Assembly: GCA_936920625.1 (NCBI GenBank) | Contig: CAKZHC010000011.1 | Coordinates: 62,001-126,000, forward strand | Source of the DNA: an uncultured Enterobacteriaceae bacterium | Lineage (GTDB): Bacteria; Pseudomonadota; Gammaproteobacteria; Enterobacterales; Enterobacteriaceae | Reading direction: 5' to 3' | DNA length: 64,000 nucleotides | Part shown: positions 1 to 9,447 of the stretch, in pieces | How positions within the stretch are numbered: position 1 is the first letter of the stretch | Layout: each line of letters opens with the position of its first letter | Position numbers and translations under genes: made by a program | Notes under the pieces: model-generated | What the model was told of the DNA's origin: nothing | The model's input: the letters and a program-made list of their open reading frames with translations, nothing else | Database searches by the model: none

Positions 1-459
1 TACTTTTGTACCAACACCAGCAGCCGTCGCAGCCTGCATGTCTTCCAGACGGTCACCAACCATGACTGAACGGGACATATCAATTTGCAGAAATTTTTGT
101 GCCGCTGTCAGCATTCCGGGCTGTGGTTTACGACAGCAGCAAAGCTGTCTGAATTCTTCAATGCTGGCTTCAGGATGATGAGGGCAGTAATAGATAGCAT
201 CTAACTGTATACCACGATCAGTAAGGGACCAGTCCATCCACTCCGTGAGCTTATTAAACTCCTGTTCGGTATAAAAACCGCGGGCGATGCCTGACTGATT
301 AGTAACAATTACCAGCATATAGCCCATTTTTTTAAGCGCATCCAGAGCAGCAATGACACCATCAATAAACTGGAACTGTTCTGGTTTAAATACATACCCA
401 TGATCAATATTAATTGTTCCGTCGCGATCGAGAAATATTGCGGGCGAACCATCAGACAC
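1..459 (-). CDS. gmhB: D-glycero-beta-D-manno-heptose 1,7-bisphosphate 7-phosphatase (partial, C-terminus off the window)
   Basis: GmhB removes the 7-phosphate from heptose 1,7-bisphosphate in the cytosol on the way to ADP-heptose for the LPS inner core. The visible 153 codons start with a GTG at 459 behind an AGGAG seven bases upstream; the nearby ATG is out of frame. The HAD nucleophile motif FLDRDGT sits at about residues 8-14, followed by the [10 protein letters not shown] stretch and the Cys/His zinc-loop region (CPHHPE...CCCRKPQPG). The reading frame is still open at the left edge (VGTKV), so only roughly the last fifth of the protein is missing. It is divergent from metN, as in E. coli. 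Identification is by recalled similarity to E. coli GmhB. Confidence 0.93.
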   Translation of the reverse strand, partial: MSDGSPAIFLDRDGTINIDHGYVFKPEQFQFIDGVIAALDALKKMGYMLVIVTNQSGIARGFYTEQEFNKLTEWMDWSLTDRGIQLDAIYYCPHHPEASIEEFRQLCCCRKPQPGMLTAAQKFLQIDMSRSVMVGDRLEDMQAATAAGVGTKV

Positions 460-544
460 TGGTAACTCCTGCTATAAAGGTAATTTTAGTGAGGTATTAT
501 ATCGTGGCGATAAAGCTTCTGGTTGAAGCAACTTTGATTGATTT

Positions 545-560
545 AGACGTCTGGATGCCT
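545..560 (+). promoter_or_regulatory. Probable MetJ operator (met boxes) upstream of metN
   Basis: A perfect AGACGTCT met box lies at 545-552, followed directly by a weaker second box (GGATGCCT, 553-560, five of eight matches). MetJ bound to S-adenosylmethionine represses met genes at tandem 8-bp boxes. The position about 90 bases before metN fits repression of the methionine transporter. Assignment of MetJ control is inference. Confidence 0.6.
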
Positions 561-645
561 TACCATCCAACTTATTCCAGCGGTCCACTGTGTAACAAAT
601 GCTCAGATGCCCAGACTATACTCTCAAAATCGTATTAATAACTAA

Positions 646-1677
646 ATGATCAAACTAATAAATGTTAGCAAAATCTTTCACCATGGGGCACGTACCGTTA
701 CTGCACTTTCGGATGTTAACCTGCATATTCCACGCGGGCAGATCTGTGGTGTTATCGGTGCCTCAGGTGCAGGCAAAAGCACACTGATTCGCTGCGCAAA
801 TCTGTTAGAACGTCCGACATCAGGAAACGTTATTATTGACGGGCTTGAGCTGACACACCTTTCAGAACGTAAGTTAATTCAAGCCCGGCGCCAAATTGGA
901 ATGATTTTTCAACATTTTAACTTACTCAATTCACGAACTGTCTTTGACAACGTTGCCCTACCTCTGGAACTCAATCACACGCCACGAGACGAAATACAAC
1001 ATCGCGTTACTGAATTGCTTGAACTCACAGGGCTGGCTGAGAAAAAAAACGCCTGGACTGCAAATCTCTCTGGCGGCCAGAAACAGCGAGTTGCTATCGC
1101 CCGCGCGCTGGCAAGTAGCCCTAAGATCCTGTTATGTGACGAAGCTACCAGCGCACTAGATCCTGCAACAACGCGATCTATTCTCACTCTGCTAAAAGAT
1201 ATTAATCGTCGTTTAGGGCTTACCATTCTGCTCATCACTCACGAGATGGACGTAGTGAAACGAATTTGTGACCAGGTTGCCGTCATCAGCAACGGAAAGT
1301 TGATAGAACAGGGAGCCGTAAGTGAGCTTTTCTCGCATCCCAAAACGCGGCTGGCACAACAGTTTATCGAGTCAACACTACATCTCGATATTCCGGAGGA
1401 TTACATTATTCGTCTCCGGACTGAGAAACAACTCAATTTAATGCCGCTATTACGACTGGAATTCACTGGTCAGTCCGTGGATGCCCCCCTGCTATCGGAA
1501 GCCGCCCGGCGTTTTAATATCAATAACAACATTATCAGTGCACAGATGGACTATGCCGGCGGCATAAAATTCGGCGTGATGTTAACTGAAATGGAGGGCA
1601 GTGACCAGGATATAGATGCCGCTGTAACCTTTTTACAGCGCAATCATGTGAAAGTTGAGGTACTGGGTTATGTCTGA
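646..1677 (+). CDS. metN: D/L-methionine ABC transporter, ATP-binding protein
   Basis: MetN is the ATPase of the MetNIQ importer at the inner membrane and powers uptake of L- and D-methionine. The 343-residue length equals E. coli MetN. Walker A (GASGAGKST, about residues 38-46), the ABC signature (LSGGQKQR, about 139-146) and Walker B (ILLCDEATS, about 159-167) are all present. The C-terminal regulatory ACT-like domain that senses methionine (about 265-343, containing [13 protein letters not shown]) is intact, so trans-inhibition by methionine should be retained. It is the first gene of metNIQ and overlaps metI by 8 bases. A met box lies upstream. Confidence 0.97.
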   Translation: MIKLINVSKIFHHGARTVTALSDVNLHIPRGQICGVIGASGAGKSTLIRCANLLERPTSGNVIIDGLELTHLSERKLIQARRQIGMIFQHFNLLNSRTVFDNVALPLELNHTPRDEIQHRVTELLELTGLAEKKNAWTANLSGGQKQRVAIARALASSPKILLCDEATSALDPATTRSILTLLKDINRRLGLTILLITHEMDVVKRICDQVAVISNGKLIEQGAVSELFSHPKTRLAQQFIESTLHLDIPEDYIIRLRTEKQLNLMPLLRLEFTGQSVDAPLLSEAARRFNINNNIISAQMDYAGGIKFGVMLTEMEGSDQDIDAAVTFLQRNHVKVEVLGYV

Positions 1678-2323
1678 AGCGATGATCTGGTTATTAGTAC
1701 GAGGGTTAAAAGAAACGCTTGTGATGACTTTTGCATCAGGGTTTCTTGGGTTTATTATCGGCCTGCCTTTTGGTGTGCTTCTGTTTGTAACCCGTGCCGG
1801 GCAGATCCTGGAAAATGCGACACTGTACCGTGTAACAACTATTGTTGTGAATATCTTCAGATCAATCCCGTTCATCATTCTATTGGTGTGGATGATCCCT
1901 TTCACCAGACTGGTAGTAGGCTCATCGATAGGCCTGCAAGCTGTTATCGTGCCACTTACCGTGGGTGCCGCCCCTTTTATTGCCCGCATGGTTGAAAACA
2001 CGCTATTAGCGTTGCCCACTGGATTGATCGAGGCGTCCCGAGCTATGGGAGCCTCTCCTCTCCAGATTATCTGCAAAGTTTTACTCCCCGAAGCCTTGCC
2101 TGGACTGGTTAACACTGCAACAATCACCCTGATTACTCTGGTGGGCTACTCCGCAATGGGCGGAGCAGTCGGGGCGGGAGGCCTCGGACAGATTGGCATT
2201 CAGTACGGATATAACACCTACAACCCCCCCGTGATGAATAGTGTCCTGCTGATACTAATCATATTAGTCTGGTTAATCCAATTTTGCGGTGATCGGATCA
2301 TGCAGGCCGTAACCCATCATTGA
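1670..2323 (+). CDS. metI: D/L-methionine ABC transporter, permease
   Basis: MetI forms the membrane channel of the MetNIQ methionine importer. The start is taken at the ATG at 1670, giving MSEAMIWLL and 217 residues, the same as E. coli; an earlier in-frame start would add five residues that do not match the family. Several hydrophobic helices are evident. The EAA coupling loop that contacts MetN is visible as [14 protein letters not shown], with the following LLPEALPG. It overlaps the end of metN, which implies translational coupling, and is followed 37 bases later by metQ. Confidence 0.97.
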   Translation: MSEAMIWLLVRGLKETLVMTFASGFLGFIIGLPFGVLLFVTRAGQILENATLYRVTTIVVNIFRSIPFIILLVWMIPFTRLVVGSSIGLQAVIVPLTVGAAPFIARMVENTLLALPTGLIEASRAMGASPLQIICKVLLPEALPGLVNTATITLITLVGYSAMGGAVGAGGLGQIGIQYGYNTYNPPVMNSVLLILIILVWLIQFCGDRIMQAVTHH

Positions 2324-2360
2324 ATCAACAGATTATGTTACTTTATCCTAAGGAGAGACT

Positions 2361-3173
2361 ATGTACAGTTTGAAAAACATCGCGATGCTGGGCATTCTGG
2401 CTGGAACCCTGATTGTTTCCGGATGTGACCCTAAAGAGCAGGATCCCAATCACATCAAAGTTGGCGTCAGTGCTGGTGCAGAGTACCAGGTTGCTGAAGT
2501 AGCAAAAAAAGTTGCTAAAGAGAAGTATGGGCTCGATGTAGAACTGGTTAACTTTGATAACTACGTTCTCCCCAACGAAGCACTGAGTAAAGGCGATATT
2601 GACGTTAACGTGTTTCAGCACCAGCCTTATCTGGATCAACAGATAAAAGATCGGGGTTACAAGCTGGTGTCGGTGGGTAACACATTCATTTACCCCATGG
2701 CCGCTTATTCCAAAAAAATTAACACGCTGGCTGCGCTACCTGATAGTGCTCAGGTTGCCATTCCCAATGACCCCACTAACCTTGGCAGGGCGTTGTTGCT
2801 ATTGCAGAAAGCAGGATTAATCACACTGAAAGAAGGCACTGGCCTGCATCCCACATCATTAGATATTGTCAGTAATCCAAAAAACATCAAAATCATCGAA
2901 CTCGAAGCGCCACAGTTACCACACTCCCTTGACGACCCGCAGATTGCACTGGCGGTAATTAATACGACCTATGCCAGCCAAATTGGCTTTACGCCGGCTA
3001 AGAATGGCATCTTCACAGAAGATAAAGATTCACCTTATGTCAACATCATTGTCGCCCGTGAAGATAATAAAGACGCAGAAAACGTCAAAAAGTTTGTTAA
3101 AGCTTACCAGTCGGATGAAGTGTATCAGGCAGCAGATCATATCTTCGAAGGAGGAGCGGTCAGGATGTGGTAA
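2361..3173 (+). CDS. metQ: D/L-methionine-binding lipoprotein
   Basis: MetQ captures methionine in the periplasm and delivers it to MetNI. The 270-residue protein has a lipoprotein signal peptide ending in the lipobox IVSGC, with the lipidated Cys at residue 22, so it should be anchored in the membrane. The body is the NLPA family fold (KVGVSAGAEYQVAEV, NDPTNLGRALLLL, EAPQLPHSLDD). An AGGAG ribosome site precedes the ATG. In E. coli rcsF lies between metQ and trmO; here only 78 bases separate them, so rcsF is absent from this locus. Confidence 0.96.
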   Translation: MYSLKNIAMLGILAGTLIVSGCDPKEQDPNHIKVGVSAGAEYQVAEVAKKVAKEKYGLDVELVNFDNYVLPNEALSKGDIDVNVFQHQPYLDQQIKDRGYKLVSVGNTFIYPMAAYSKKINTLAALPDSAQVAIPNDPTNLGRALLLLQKAGLITLKEGTGLHPTSLDIVSNPKNIKIIELEAPQLPHSLDDPQIALAVINTTYASQIGFTPAKNGIFTEDKDSPYVNIIVAREDNKDAENVKKFVKAYQSDEVYQAADHIFEGGAVRMW

Positions 3174-3251
3174 TGTTGAGATTGTCTGGCACACTTTAAT
3201 TTACCCCTGCCGGACAATCCGCAACCATTTTTTCAGAGACTGTTATAAAAG

Positions 3252-3959
3252 ATGACAACACTCTCCCTTCAGCAAATTGGTGTTATTCACTCCCCCTGGA
3301 AGGAGAAGTTTGCTGTTCCCCGTCAGCCAGGACTGGTCAGTGATGGTACAGGTAAACTGGAGCTACTTCCCCCCTATAATCAGGAAGCTGCTGTAAGGGG
3401 GCTGACGGATTTCAGCCATATCTGGATCCTGTTCATTTTCCACCAAATCCAGCGTGATGGCTGGCGGCCCACTGTGCGCCCTCCCCGCCTGGGTGGAAAT
3501 TCCCGCACAGGGGTTTTTGCCACCCGATCGCCATTTCGCCCTAATCCCCTGGGAATGTCGCTGGTCGCTTTAAAGGGAGTTGAAACCTGTAAGGGTGTTG
3601 TGATGTTAACGTTAGGCAGTCTCGATTTAACTGACGGAACACCCGTCGTTGATATCAAACCCTATCTGCCATTCGCGGAGTCAATTCCTGATGCCAGAGC
3701 AGGTTTTGCGAGTGAAGCACCTGCCGCTGCGATGCCGGTATATTTTAGTGATTGCGCCGAACAGCAAATTGCCGCCCGGCAGCATTGTTATCCTAATCTC
3801 ATGCGCTTCATCACTGAAACACTGGCTCAGGATCCCCGCCCGGCTTACCGGCGTGGGGCTGAAAGTACCCGCGAATATGCCGTCAGGCTGCTTGATTTTA
3901 CTCTGCGCTGGCGCGTCACCGACACAGGAGCAGAGGTAATTGCCATCGATCCAAGCTAA
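3252..3959 (+). CDS. trmO: tRNA N6-methylation protein TrmO (t6A37 methyltransferase)
   Basis: TrmO uses S-adenosylmethionine to methylate t6A37 to m6t6A in tRNA-Thr reading ACC. The 235 residues equal E. coli TrmO (YaeB/TsaA). The conserved block WRPTVRPPRLGGN with VFATRSPFRPNPLGMSLV (about residues 75-105) is the SAM-binding and active region of this small beta-barrel family; GTPVVDIKPYLPFAES and QDPRPAYRRG near the C-terminus are also family hallmarks. It sits between metQ and proS as in E. coli, minus rcsF. Confidence 0.95.
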   Translation: MTTLSLQQIGVIHSPWKEKFAVPRQPGLVSDGTGKLELLPPYNQEAAVRGLTDFSHIWILFIFHQIQRDGWRPTVRPPRLGGNSRTGVFATRSPFRPNPLGMSLVALKGVETCKGVVMLTLGSLDLTDGTPVVDIKPYLPFAESIPDARAGFASEAPAAAMPVYFSDCAEQQIAARQHCYPNLMRFITETLAQDPRPAYRRGAESTREYAVRLLDFTLRWRVTDTGAEVIAIDPS

Positions 3960-4067
3960 TTTCTGTTATGCTTTCTCTTCTATCACCCTGTTGAGACTGG
4001 TAAACTGCCCCTCTTTTTTCACCTCTGAGACGTCAGTCAATCCCTCCAAGAATTGGAACCCTGAACC

Positions 4068-5810
4068 ATGCGTACTACTCAATATCTGCTCTCCACGCTG
4101 AAAGAGATCCCTGCTGATGCTGAAGTGATCAGCCATCAGTTGATGCTACGGGCTGGCATGATTCGTCAACTCGCTTCCGGCCTTTATACATGGCTGCCCA
4201 CTGGTTTACGTGTTCTGAAAAAAGTGGAGCATATCGTACGTGAAGAGATGAACAATGCAGGGGCAATTGAAATCTCGATGCCGGTAGTCCAGCCCGCTGC
4301 ATTATGGCAGGAAAGCGGACGCTTTGATCAGTACGGCCCGGAACTGTTACGTCTGGTTGATCGTGGTGAACGTGCTTTTGTCCTGGGGCCAACCCATGAA
4401 GAAATTGTTACTGATTTGATACGCAACGAACTCAGTTCTTATAAGCAGCTGCCCCTCAATCTGTTTCAAATTCAGACTAAGTTTCGTGATGAGGTGCGCC
4501 CTCGTTTTGGGGTTATGCGCTCACGTGAATTCATCATGAAAGATGCCTATTCTTTTCATACATCGCTGTCGTCATTTCAGGAAACTTATGACGCCATGTA
4601 CCAGGCTTACAGCCGGAGCTTTAGCCGGATGGGGCTCGATTTTCGTGCGGTGTTAGCAGACACAGGCTCAATTGGTGGAAACGCATCACACGAATTTCAG
4701 GTGCTGGCCAATAGTGGTGAAGATGAAATTGTTTTTTCCAGCGGCTCTGATTACGCCGCCAATATCGAACTGGCAGAAGCCGTTGCTCATGGTGAACGAC
4801 CAGAGCCTACAGAGGCGCTTAGACTGGCTGATACGCCCGACATCAGGACGATTGCTGAATTAATTACGCAGTTCTCACTGCCGATAGAAAAAACGGTTAA
4901 GACATTAATAGTTAAAGCCAGTCAGTCCTGTGAACACCCTCTGGTAGCACTGCTGGTTCGCGGCGATCATGATCTTAACTGCGTTAAAGCAGAGAAAATC
5001 GATATTGTTGGTACACCACTAACATTTGCTTCTGAAAGTGAAATACGTGCATCAATTGGTGCCGGCCCCGGTTCTCTTGGCCCCGTCGGTCTGACCATCC
5101 CAGTCGTTGCTGATCGTGCAGTCGCACTGATGAGCGACTTCAGTGCAGGGGCTAATATTGATAACAAACACTACATGGGCATCAACTGGCTGCGCGATCT
5201 TCCGCTACCTCAGATTGCTGATATTCGCTGTGTAAAAGAGGGAGATGCCAGCCCGGATGGTAAAGGTACACTGTTAATCAGGCGTGGTATTGAAGTGGGC
5301 CACATCTTTCAGCTCGGGACGAAATATTCCGCCGCGCTCAAAGCGCAGGTACAAGATGAAAACGGACATAACCAACTCATAACGATGGGCTGCTATGGTA
5401 TCGGAATCACCCGCGTGGTTGCAGCCGCAATTGAACAAAATCATGACGATCGTGGCATCATCTGGCCTGAAGCACTGGCACCGTTCAATGTGGCCATTCT
5501 TCCAATAAATATGCACAAATCCACGCGCGTTCAGGAAGTTGCTGGGCAACTTTACGCACAGCTTCAGACACACGGTATTGATGTCATTCTGGATGATCGT
5601 CGGGAACGCCCCGGAGTCATGTTTGCTGATATGGAACTGATTGGCATACCTCACCTTATCGTGGTTGGTGATCGTAACCTTGAAAACGGAGAAATTGAAT
5701 ATATGCACCGCCGCTCGGGTGAGAAAAGGATGATAAATTGCACTGAAATCGTGCAGTTTCTGGCAGAAACGGTTAACAATCAACAGGTCAGGGAATCTGC
5801 TTTAGCGTAA
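4068..5810 (+). CDS. proS: Prolyl-tRNA synthetase (bacterial type)
   Basis: This cytosolic class II synthetase charges tRNA-Pro. At 580 residues it is slightly longer than E. coli ProS (572), because of a longer C-terminal tail. Class II motif 2 is seen as [21 protein letters not shown] and motif 3 near [14 protein letters not shown]. The YbaK-like editing insertion (about residues 230-380) that hydrolyses Ala-tRNA-Pro is present, including GDHDLNCVK and the GPGSLGPVG segment. The C-terminal anticodon-binding domain follows ([21 protein letters not shown]). It looks intact and is transcribed alone in the direction of trmO. Confidence 0.97.
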   Translation: MRTTQYLLSTLKEIPADAEVISHQLMLRAGMIRQLASGLYTWLPTGLRVLKKVEHIVREEMNNAGAIEISMPVVQPAALWQESGRFDQYGPELLRLVDRGERAFVLGPTHEEIVTDLIRNELSSYKQLPLNLFQIQTKFRDEVRPRFGVMRSREFIMKDAYSFHTSLSSFQETYDAMYQAYSRSFSRMGLDFRAVLADTGSIGGNASHEFQVLANSGEDEIVFSSGSDYAANIELAEAVAHGERPEPTEALRLADTPDIRTIAELITQFSLPIEKTVKTLIVKASQSCEHPLVALLVRGDHDLNCVKAEKIDIVGTPLTFASESEIRASIGAGPGSLGPVGLTIPVVADRAVALMSDFSAGANIDNKHYMGINWLRDLPLPQIADIRCVKEGDASPDGKGTLLIRRGIEVGHIFQLGTKYSAALKAQVQDENGHNQLITMGCYGIGITRVVAAAIEQNHDDRGIIWPEALAPFNVAILPINMHKSTRVQEVAGQLYAQLQTHGIDVILDDRRERPGVMFADMELIGIPHLIVVGDRNLENGEIEYMHRRSGEKRMINCTEIVQFLAETVNNQQVRESALA

Positions 5811-6257
5811 TCATGTACTCAGCGTCATCATGCGCTAATTACACTGCACTAATTTTGAAATGCCGGCGGGAAAATTGTGTGGAAATATTTGCTCATTTGT
5901 CCGCAGCCGGCACCCTGCTGCTCCGGCCGGATGATGACGCAATTATGTGGTTTTGATGACTGACACTTACAATACATCCGAGCATCGGCTTTGCGGCGAT
6001 GTTAAACGCTGTAGTGATGGGCTAATGCTAAGATTAAGAATATGCTATAGTCGCTAAAATGTTATGAAAATTTCACATGGAAGCAAAGAACAGCTCGTTA
6101 CCTTTAGAACAATACAGACAATGATGAATAGTAATTTGTACCACTTAGATTGATAGTGTTTTGCAAGTACGTGATAATCTGGTGCGATAAATAGTTAGTA
6201 AACTTTTCCATCAAATAACAGTGATGCAAACCGTTAGTAACTTATTGGTGAGCGATT
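5811..6257 (+). other. Gene-poor gap between proS and rof (lost yaeF-nlpE-arfB-yaeQ-yaeP)
   Basis: In E. coli this interval holds yaeF, nlpE, arfB, yaeQ and yaeP. None is recognisable here, and there is no open frame of note. The last 200 bases are A+T-rich and should contain the rof promoter; a TATAGT hexamer near 6045 is a candidate -10 element, but no convincing -35 was found. Confidence 0.55.
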
Positions 6258-6518
6258 ATGGTGACGAACACTTACAAACCCATCAACTGTGATGATTACG
6301 ACAACCTTGAACTCGCTTGTCAGAAAAGCCTGATCCTGGCGCTGGAACTCAAAAATGGCGAACAACTCAAGGCCAAAGCAGATAAAATTATCTCCCGCCG
6401 TAATGTCGAATATCTGGTTGCCAATATTAATGGAGAACTCCTTGAACTTCGTCTTGACCATATTGCAAGTTTCAGCCACCCGGAATTAGGTACCGTAGTA
6501 GTTAGTGAATCTGATTAA
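6258..6518 (+). CDS. rof: Rho-binding antiterminator Rof (YaeO)
   Basis: Rof binds the RNA-binding face of transcription termination factor Rho and inhibits it. The 86-residue protein matches E. coli Rof closely: CDDYDNLELACQ near the N-terminus, RRNVEYLV in the middle, LRLDHIASFSHPELGT near the end. A GGTGAGCG site precedes the ATG. Its usual upstream partner yaeP is missing, so rof now stands alone, followed by a strong intrinsic terminator. Confidence 0.95.
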   Translation: MVTNTYKPINCDDYDNLELACQKSLILALELKNGEQLKAKADKIISRRNVEYLVANINGELLELRLDHIASFSHPELGTVVVSESD

Positions 6519-6529
6519 CCCTCCAACTC

Positions 6530-6556
6530 AACGGGCATGAGTAAACTGCCCGTTTT
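6530..6556 (+). terminator. Rho-independent terminator of rof
   Basis: A perfect 8-bp stem AACGGGCA / TGCCCGTT with a 9-base loop ends in a TTTT run. It starts 12 bases after the rof stop codon. Confidence 0.8.
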
Positions 6557-6755
6557 CACGGCAGTTAAGCTCCAGCTCTTTTGTCTCCATTATACGTCCC
6601 CTCAAGTCTGACCTTATTTTTTAAGTCCCATGACGGCCGTCGCTATGCCATCATGCTGACAGACGACAGTAAGAACAGTGTTATATTCTCAGATGACATG
6701 CCGGTGTTAGCATAAGTGACAACGTAACTAATAGGAAGCATGCAGTCTGCTGATA

Positions 6756-8081
6756 CTACTTACGTTCACCGTCGTGTTTAGACCAGCACAACTGCCAGCA
6801 ACAGGCAGTACTGACAACTGCCCCATCGGACGTGATAAAAACACCCAATGCGGCAATTAATGTTTCATTGTAGAAAAGTAGCGGTGTACGCTTTCGCATC
6901 CATGGGGGAATGCCATATTCCTGCCATAGCTTTTTGAGTGTCCGCCTTCCCCGCCGTCCGATAATGGCAAATTTTCCCGGAGCAGCAAAACGCAGCGTGA
7001 CCCGTTCATCCCGGTACGGAGCCCGGATTACAATATTACCCTCCTGCCGAAGTGCCAGTATACCCAGCCCGGCAGGCAGATGAAGAGAAGAGTAAGGTGG
7101 TGGCCAACAAATCTGTTCGGGCAGTTTGTCTTCCAGTACCGGACAAAGATAGAGCGTCTGTCGGTAACGGCGGATCACCTGCTGCCCCCACTGTAGATGC
7201 GGGGAGGCATCCTCGCGACTTAACACCACCTCACGCCACAAACGCTCCAGCCCGTCACGGGAAGGCATCGCTCCCCCCTGACTCATCAGCCAGCGCCGCA
7301 GCAGCGCATAACGTTTAATTGGGCTCATATTGTGCAGTGGGGCACTGCAGAAACCACCATCAGAAAGCAGACAGGCTGCAAGTTGCGGAGCGAGCAGCTC
7401 ATCAAGTAGTGCTTCCTGCTCCGCGCAGAGTGCCGCCGAACGCGCTGCCATCTCTGGAAAATGTAGCCAGCGAGCGGTGAGAGCAGGAATAATATCCAGG
7501 CGCAAAAAATTACGATCATAGTGGATATCACCATTACTCTCATCTTCAATCCACGTCAGCTGATGTACTCTGGCCCATTTTTCAAGCTGAGCCCGTGATT
7601 CCCGCAGTAATGGACGGCAGTGCCATCTGCCCTGCTTTTTCTGAAGGCCTGGCATTGCCGATAATCCGGCAGGGCCGCTGCCTCGCTTTAATGCTAGCAG
7701 AAAGGTTTCACACTGATCGCCGAGGTGATGACCCGTAAGCAGTAGTTCATCGCTGCACTGAATCTGTCGTAAGGCATTATAACGGGCCCTGCGCGCGGCG
7801 GCTTCTGTACCCAACCCACTATAGTGACTAATATTAACCCTGATTACCTCATAGGAAATCTGCCATAACGCGCAGTATGTCTGACAATGGCTGGCCCAGT
7901 TATCAGCGTTCGGGCTGATGCCATGATGAATATGTACAGCCCGCAGCTTTAATTCCGGCTGGAGCTTGCGCAACAGCATCAGTCTGTGGAGCAGTACAGT
8001 GGAATCAAGTCCACCGCTGAACGCCAGCATTATCTGTGTATAGCCATGCAACTGGCTGGCAAGTGAGGATAGTTCCGGCAT
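6756..8081 (-). CDS. tilS: tRNA(Ile)-lysidine synthetase
   Basis: TilS attaches lysine to C34 of the CAU-anticodon tRNA-Ile using ATP, so that it reads AUA; it is essential in most bacteria. The 441 residues compare with 432 in E. coli. The N-terminal PP-loop SGGLDS (about residues 22-27) is intact, and LLTGHHLGDQCETFLLALKRGSG is the conserved ATP-pyrophosphatase core. The two C-terminal domains (TilS substrate-binding, about 245-310, and the lysine-tRNA C-domain, about 360-430) are present. The neighbouring gloC and ldcC found in E. coli between tilS and accA are missing. Confidence 0.95.
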   Translation of the reverse strand: MPELSSLASQLHGYTQIMLAFSGGLDSTVLLHRLMLLRKLQPELKLRAVHIHHGISPNADNWASHCQTYCALWQISYEVIRVNISHYSGLGTEAAARRARYNALRQIQCSDELLLTGHHLGDQCETFLLALKRGSGPAGLSAMPGLQKKQGRWHCRPLLRESRAQLEKWARVHQLTWIEDESNGDIHYDRNFLRLDIIPALTARWLHFPEMAARSAALCAEQEALLDELLAPQLAACLLSDGGFCSAPLHNMSPIKRYALLRRWLMSQGGAMPSRDGLERLWREVVLSREDASPHLQWGQQVIRRYRQTLYLCPVLEDKLPEQICWPPPYSSLHLPAGLGILALRQEGNIVIRAPYRDERVTLRFAAPGKFAIIGRRGRRTLKKLWQEYGIPPWMRKRTPLLFYNETLIAALGVFITSDGAVVSTACCWQLCWSKHDGERK

Positions 8082-8472
8082 GCTGGTCCTGTGTGGTAAC
8101 TAAATGCTGTCCGATCGGCCCGACGCAGATTTTACGCCCGAACGAGCCTTAGCGGCAAATTATCCGGCTGGCAGAAGAAAAATCAGACTTTAGCAGTAAA
8201 GCGGACGATATTAACTGATTATGCTAATTCACAACGCACCCGTTGCCAGTACAGAAGCATTATTAAGCGCAGACGCCACGTAGCACAGCCATAACAGGCC
8301 GGACGTGGCGATGAACGGGGGGGAACGTTATGCCAGTCTGCGCAGTGACTATCCAGCACGGCCACGTTCAACTTTCCATAAGCAGCAGTGAATCTGATAA
8401 AACAGGACAGAATTTTTAGTCACCGCCAGATAACCCTCGCAACAGCCGATGAATCCATACACAGCAGGGATG
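8082..8472. other. Gap without genes between tilS and accA
   Basis: This stretch replaces E. coli ldcC and gloC. No recognisable fragment of either was seen and stop codons occur in all frames. A run of seven G near 8318 and an imperfect repeat of ACGTGGCG / CCACGT elements are the only structures noticed. Confidence 0.5.
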
Positions 8473-9435
8473 TCAGCTGGCATAGCCATAACTCATCAGA
8501 CGCTGGTAGCGGCGATCAACCAGCTCTTCGATACCTATCAGCTCCAGTGAGGCCAGATCTGTCAGAAGCTGCTGTTTAAGCGTTGCAGCTGTTTCTGCAG
8601 GATTACGATGCGCCCCGCCAAGTGGTTCGGCAATCACTGAGTCGATAAGCTTAAGCTCCCTGAGGCGCGATGCCACCATACCCATTGCTTCAGCCGCCAC
8701 TGGGGCTTTCTCGGCGCTTTTCCAGAGAATAGAGGCACAACCTTCCGGCGAGATAGTGGCATAAACACTGTACTGCAACATATTGACTTTATCGCCCACA
8801 CCAATTGCCAGTGCGCCCCCTGAACCACCCTCACCAATCACGGTACAAATAATTGGCACTTTTAGTGTCGACATTTCACGCAAGTTATGTGCAATAGCTT
8901 CTGCCTGCCCCCGCTCTTCAGCACCCACTCCGGGGTAGGCACCTGGGGTATCGATGAACGTGATAACAGGCATATGGAACCGCTCAGCCATCTGCATCAG
9001 GCGTAATGCCTTACGATAGCCCTCCGGTGCCGGCATTCCGAAATTACGCCGAATTTTTTCTTTGGTCTCCCGCCCCTTTTGATGGCCGATTATCATAACG
9101 GGTTTCCCATCCAGACGAGCGATACCTCCCACAATAGCCTTATCATCAGCAAAAGCACGATCCCCTGCCAGTTCATCGAATTCGGTAAATACCATACGAA
9201 TATAATCCAGGGTATAGGGGCGCATAGGATGACGAGCTAGTTGTACAATTTGCCACGCATCTAAACCGGAGAATATTTTGCGTGTTAACTCAATGCTCTT
9301 CTCACGTAGCAGTGTGATCTCTTCATCCAGATTAAAATCCAGTTTCTCATCCTGACGGCTGACCGCTTTGAGGGAATCAATTTTGGCCTCCAGCTCAGCG
9401 ATTGGCTGTTCAAAATCGAGATAATTCAGAGTCAT
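8473..9435 (-). CDS. accA: Acetyl-CoA carboxylase, carboxyltransferase subunit alpha
   Basis: AccA with AccD transfers CO2 from biotin carboxyl carrier protein to acetyl-CoA, making malonyl-CoA, the first step of fatty acid synthesis. At 320 residues it is essentially the size of E. coli AccA (319). The crotonase-type core is clear: [35 protein letters not shown] and [17 protein letters not shown], the last forming the oxyanion-hole glycine stretch. It lies 12 bases downstream of dnaE, the usual enterobacterial arrangement, and is probably cotranscribed. Confidence 0.97.
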   Translation of the reverse strand: MTLNYLDFEQPIAELEAKIDSLKAVSRQDEKLDFNLDEEITLLREKSIELTRKIFSGLDAWQIVQLARHPMRPYTLDYIRMVFTEFDELAGDRAFADDKAIVGGIARLDGKPVMIIGHQKGRETKEKIRRNFGMPAPEGYRKALRLMQMAERFHMPVITFIDTPGAYPGVGAEERGQAEAIAHNLREMSTLKVPIICTVIGEGGSGGALAIGVGDKVNMLQYSVYATISPEGCASILWKSAEKAPVAAEAMGMVASRLRELKLIDSVIAEPLGGAHRNPAETAATLKQQLLTDLASLELIGIEELVDRRYQRLMSYGYAS

Positions 9436-9447
9436 AATATTCCTGTG

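Noticed and set aside
1633..2127. 164-codon minus-strand frame opposite metI
   Set aside because: It is a shadow of MetI; no start signal or recognisable motif.
5274..5783. 169-codon minus-strand frame opposite proS
   Set aside because: It is a shadow of the ProS C-terminal domain.
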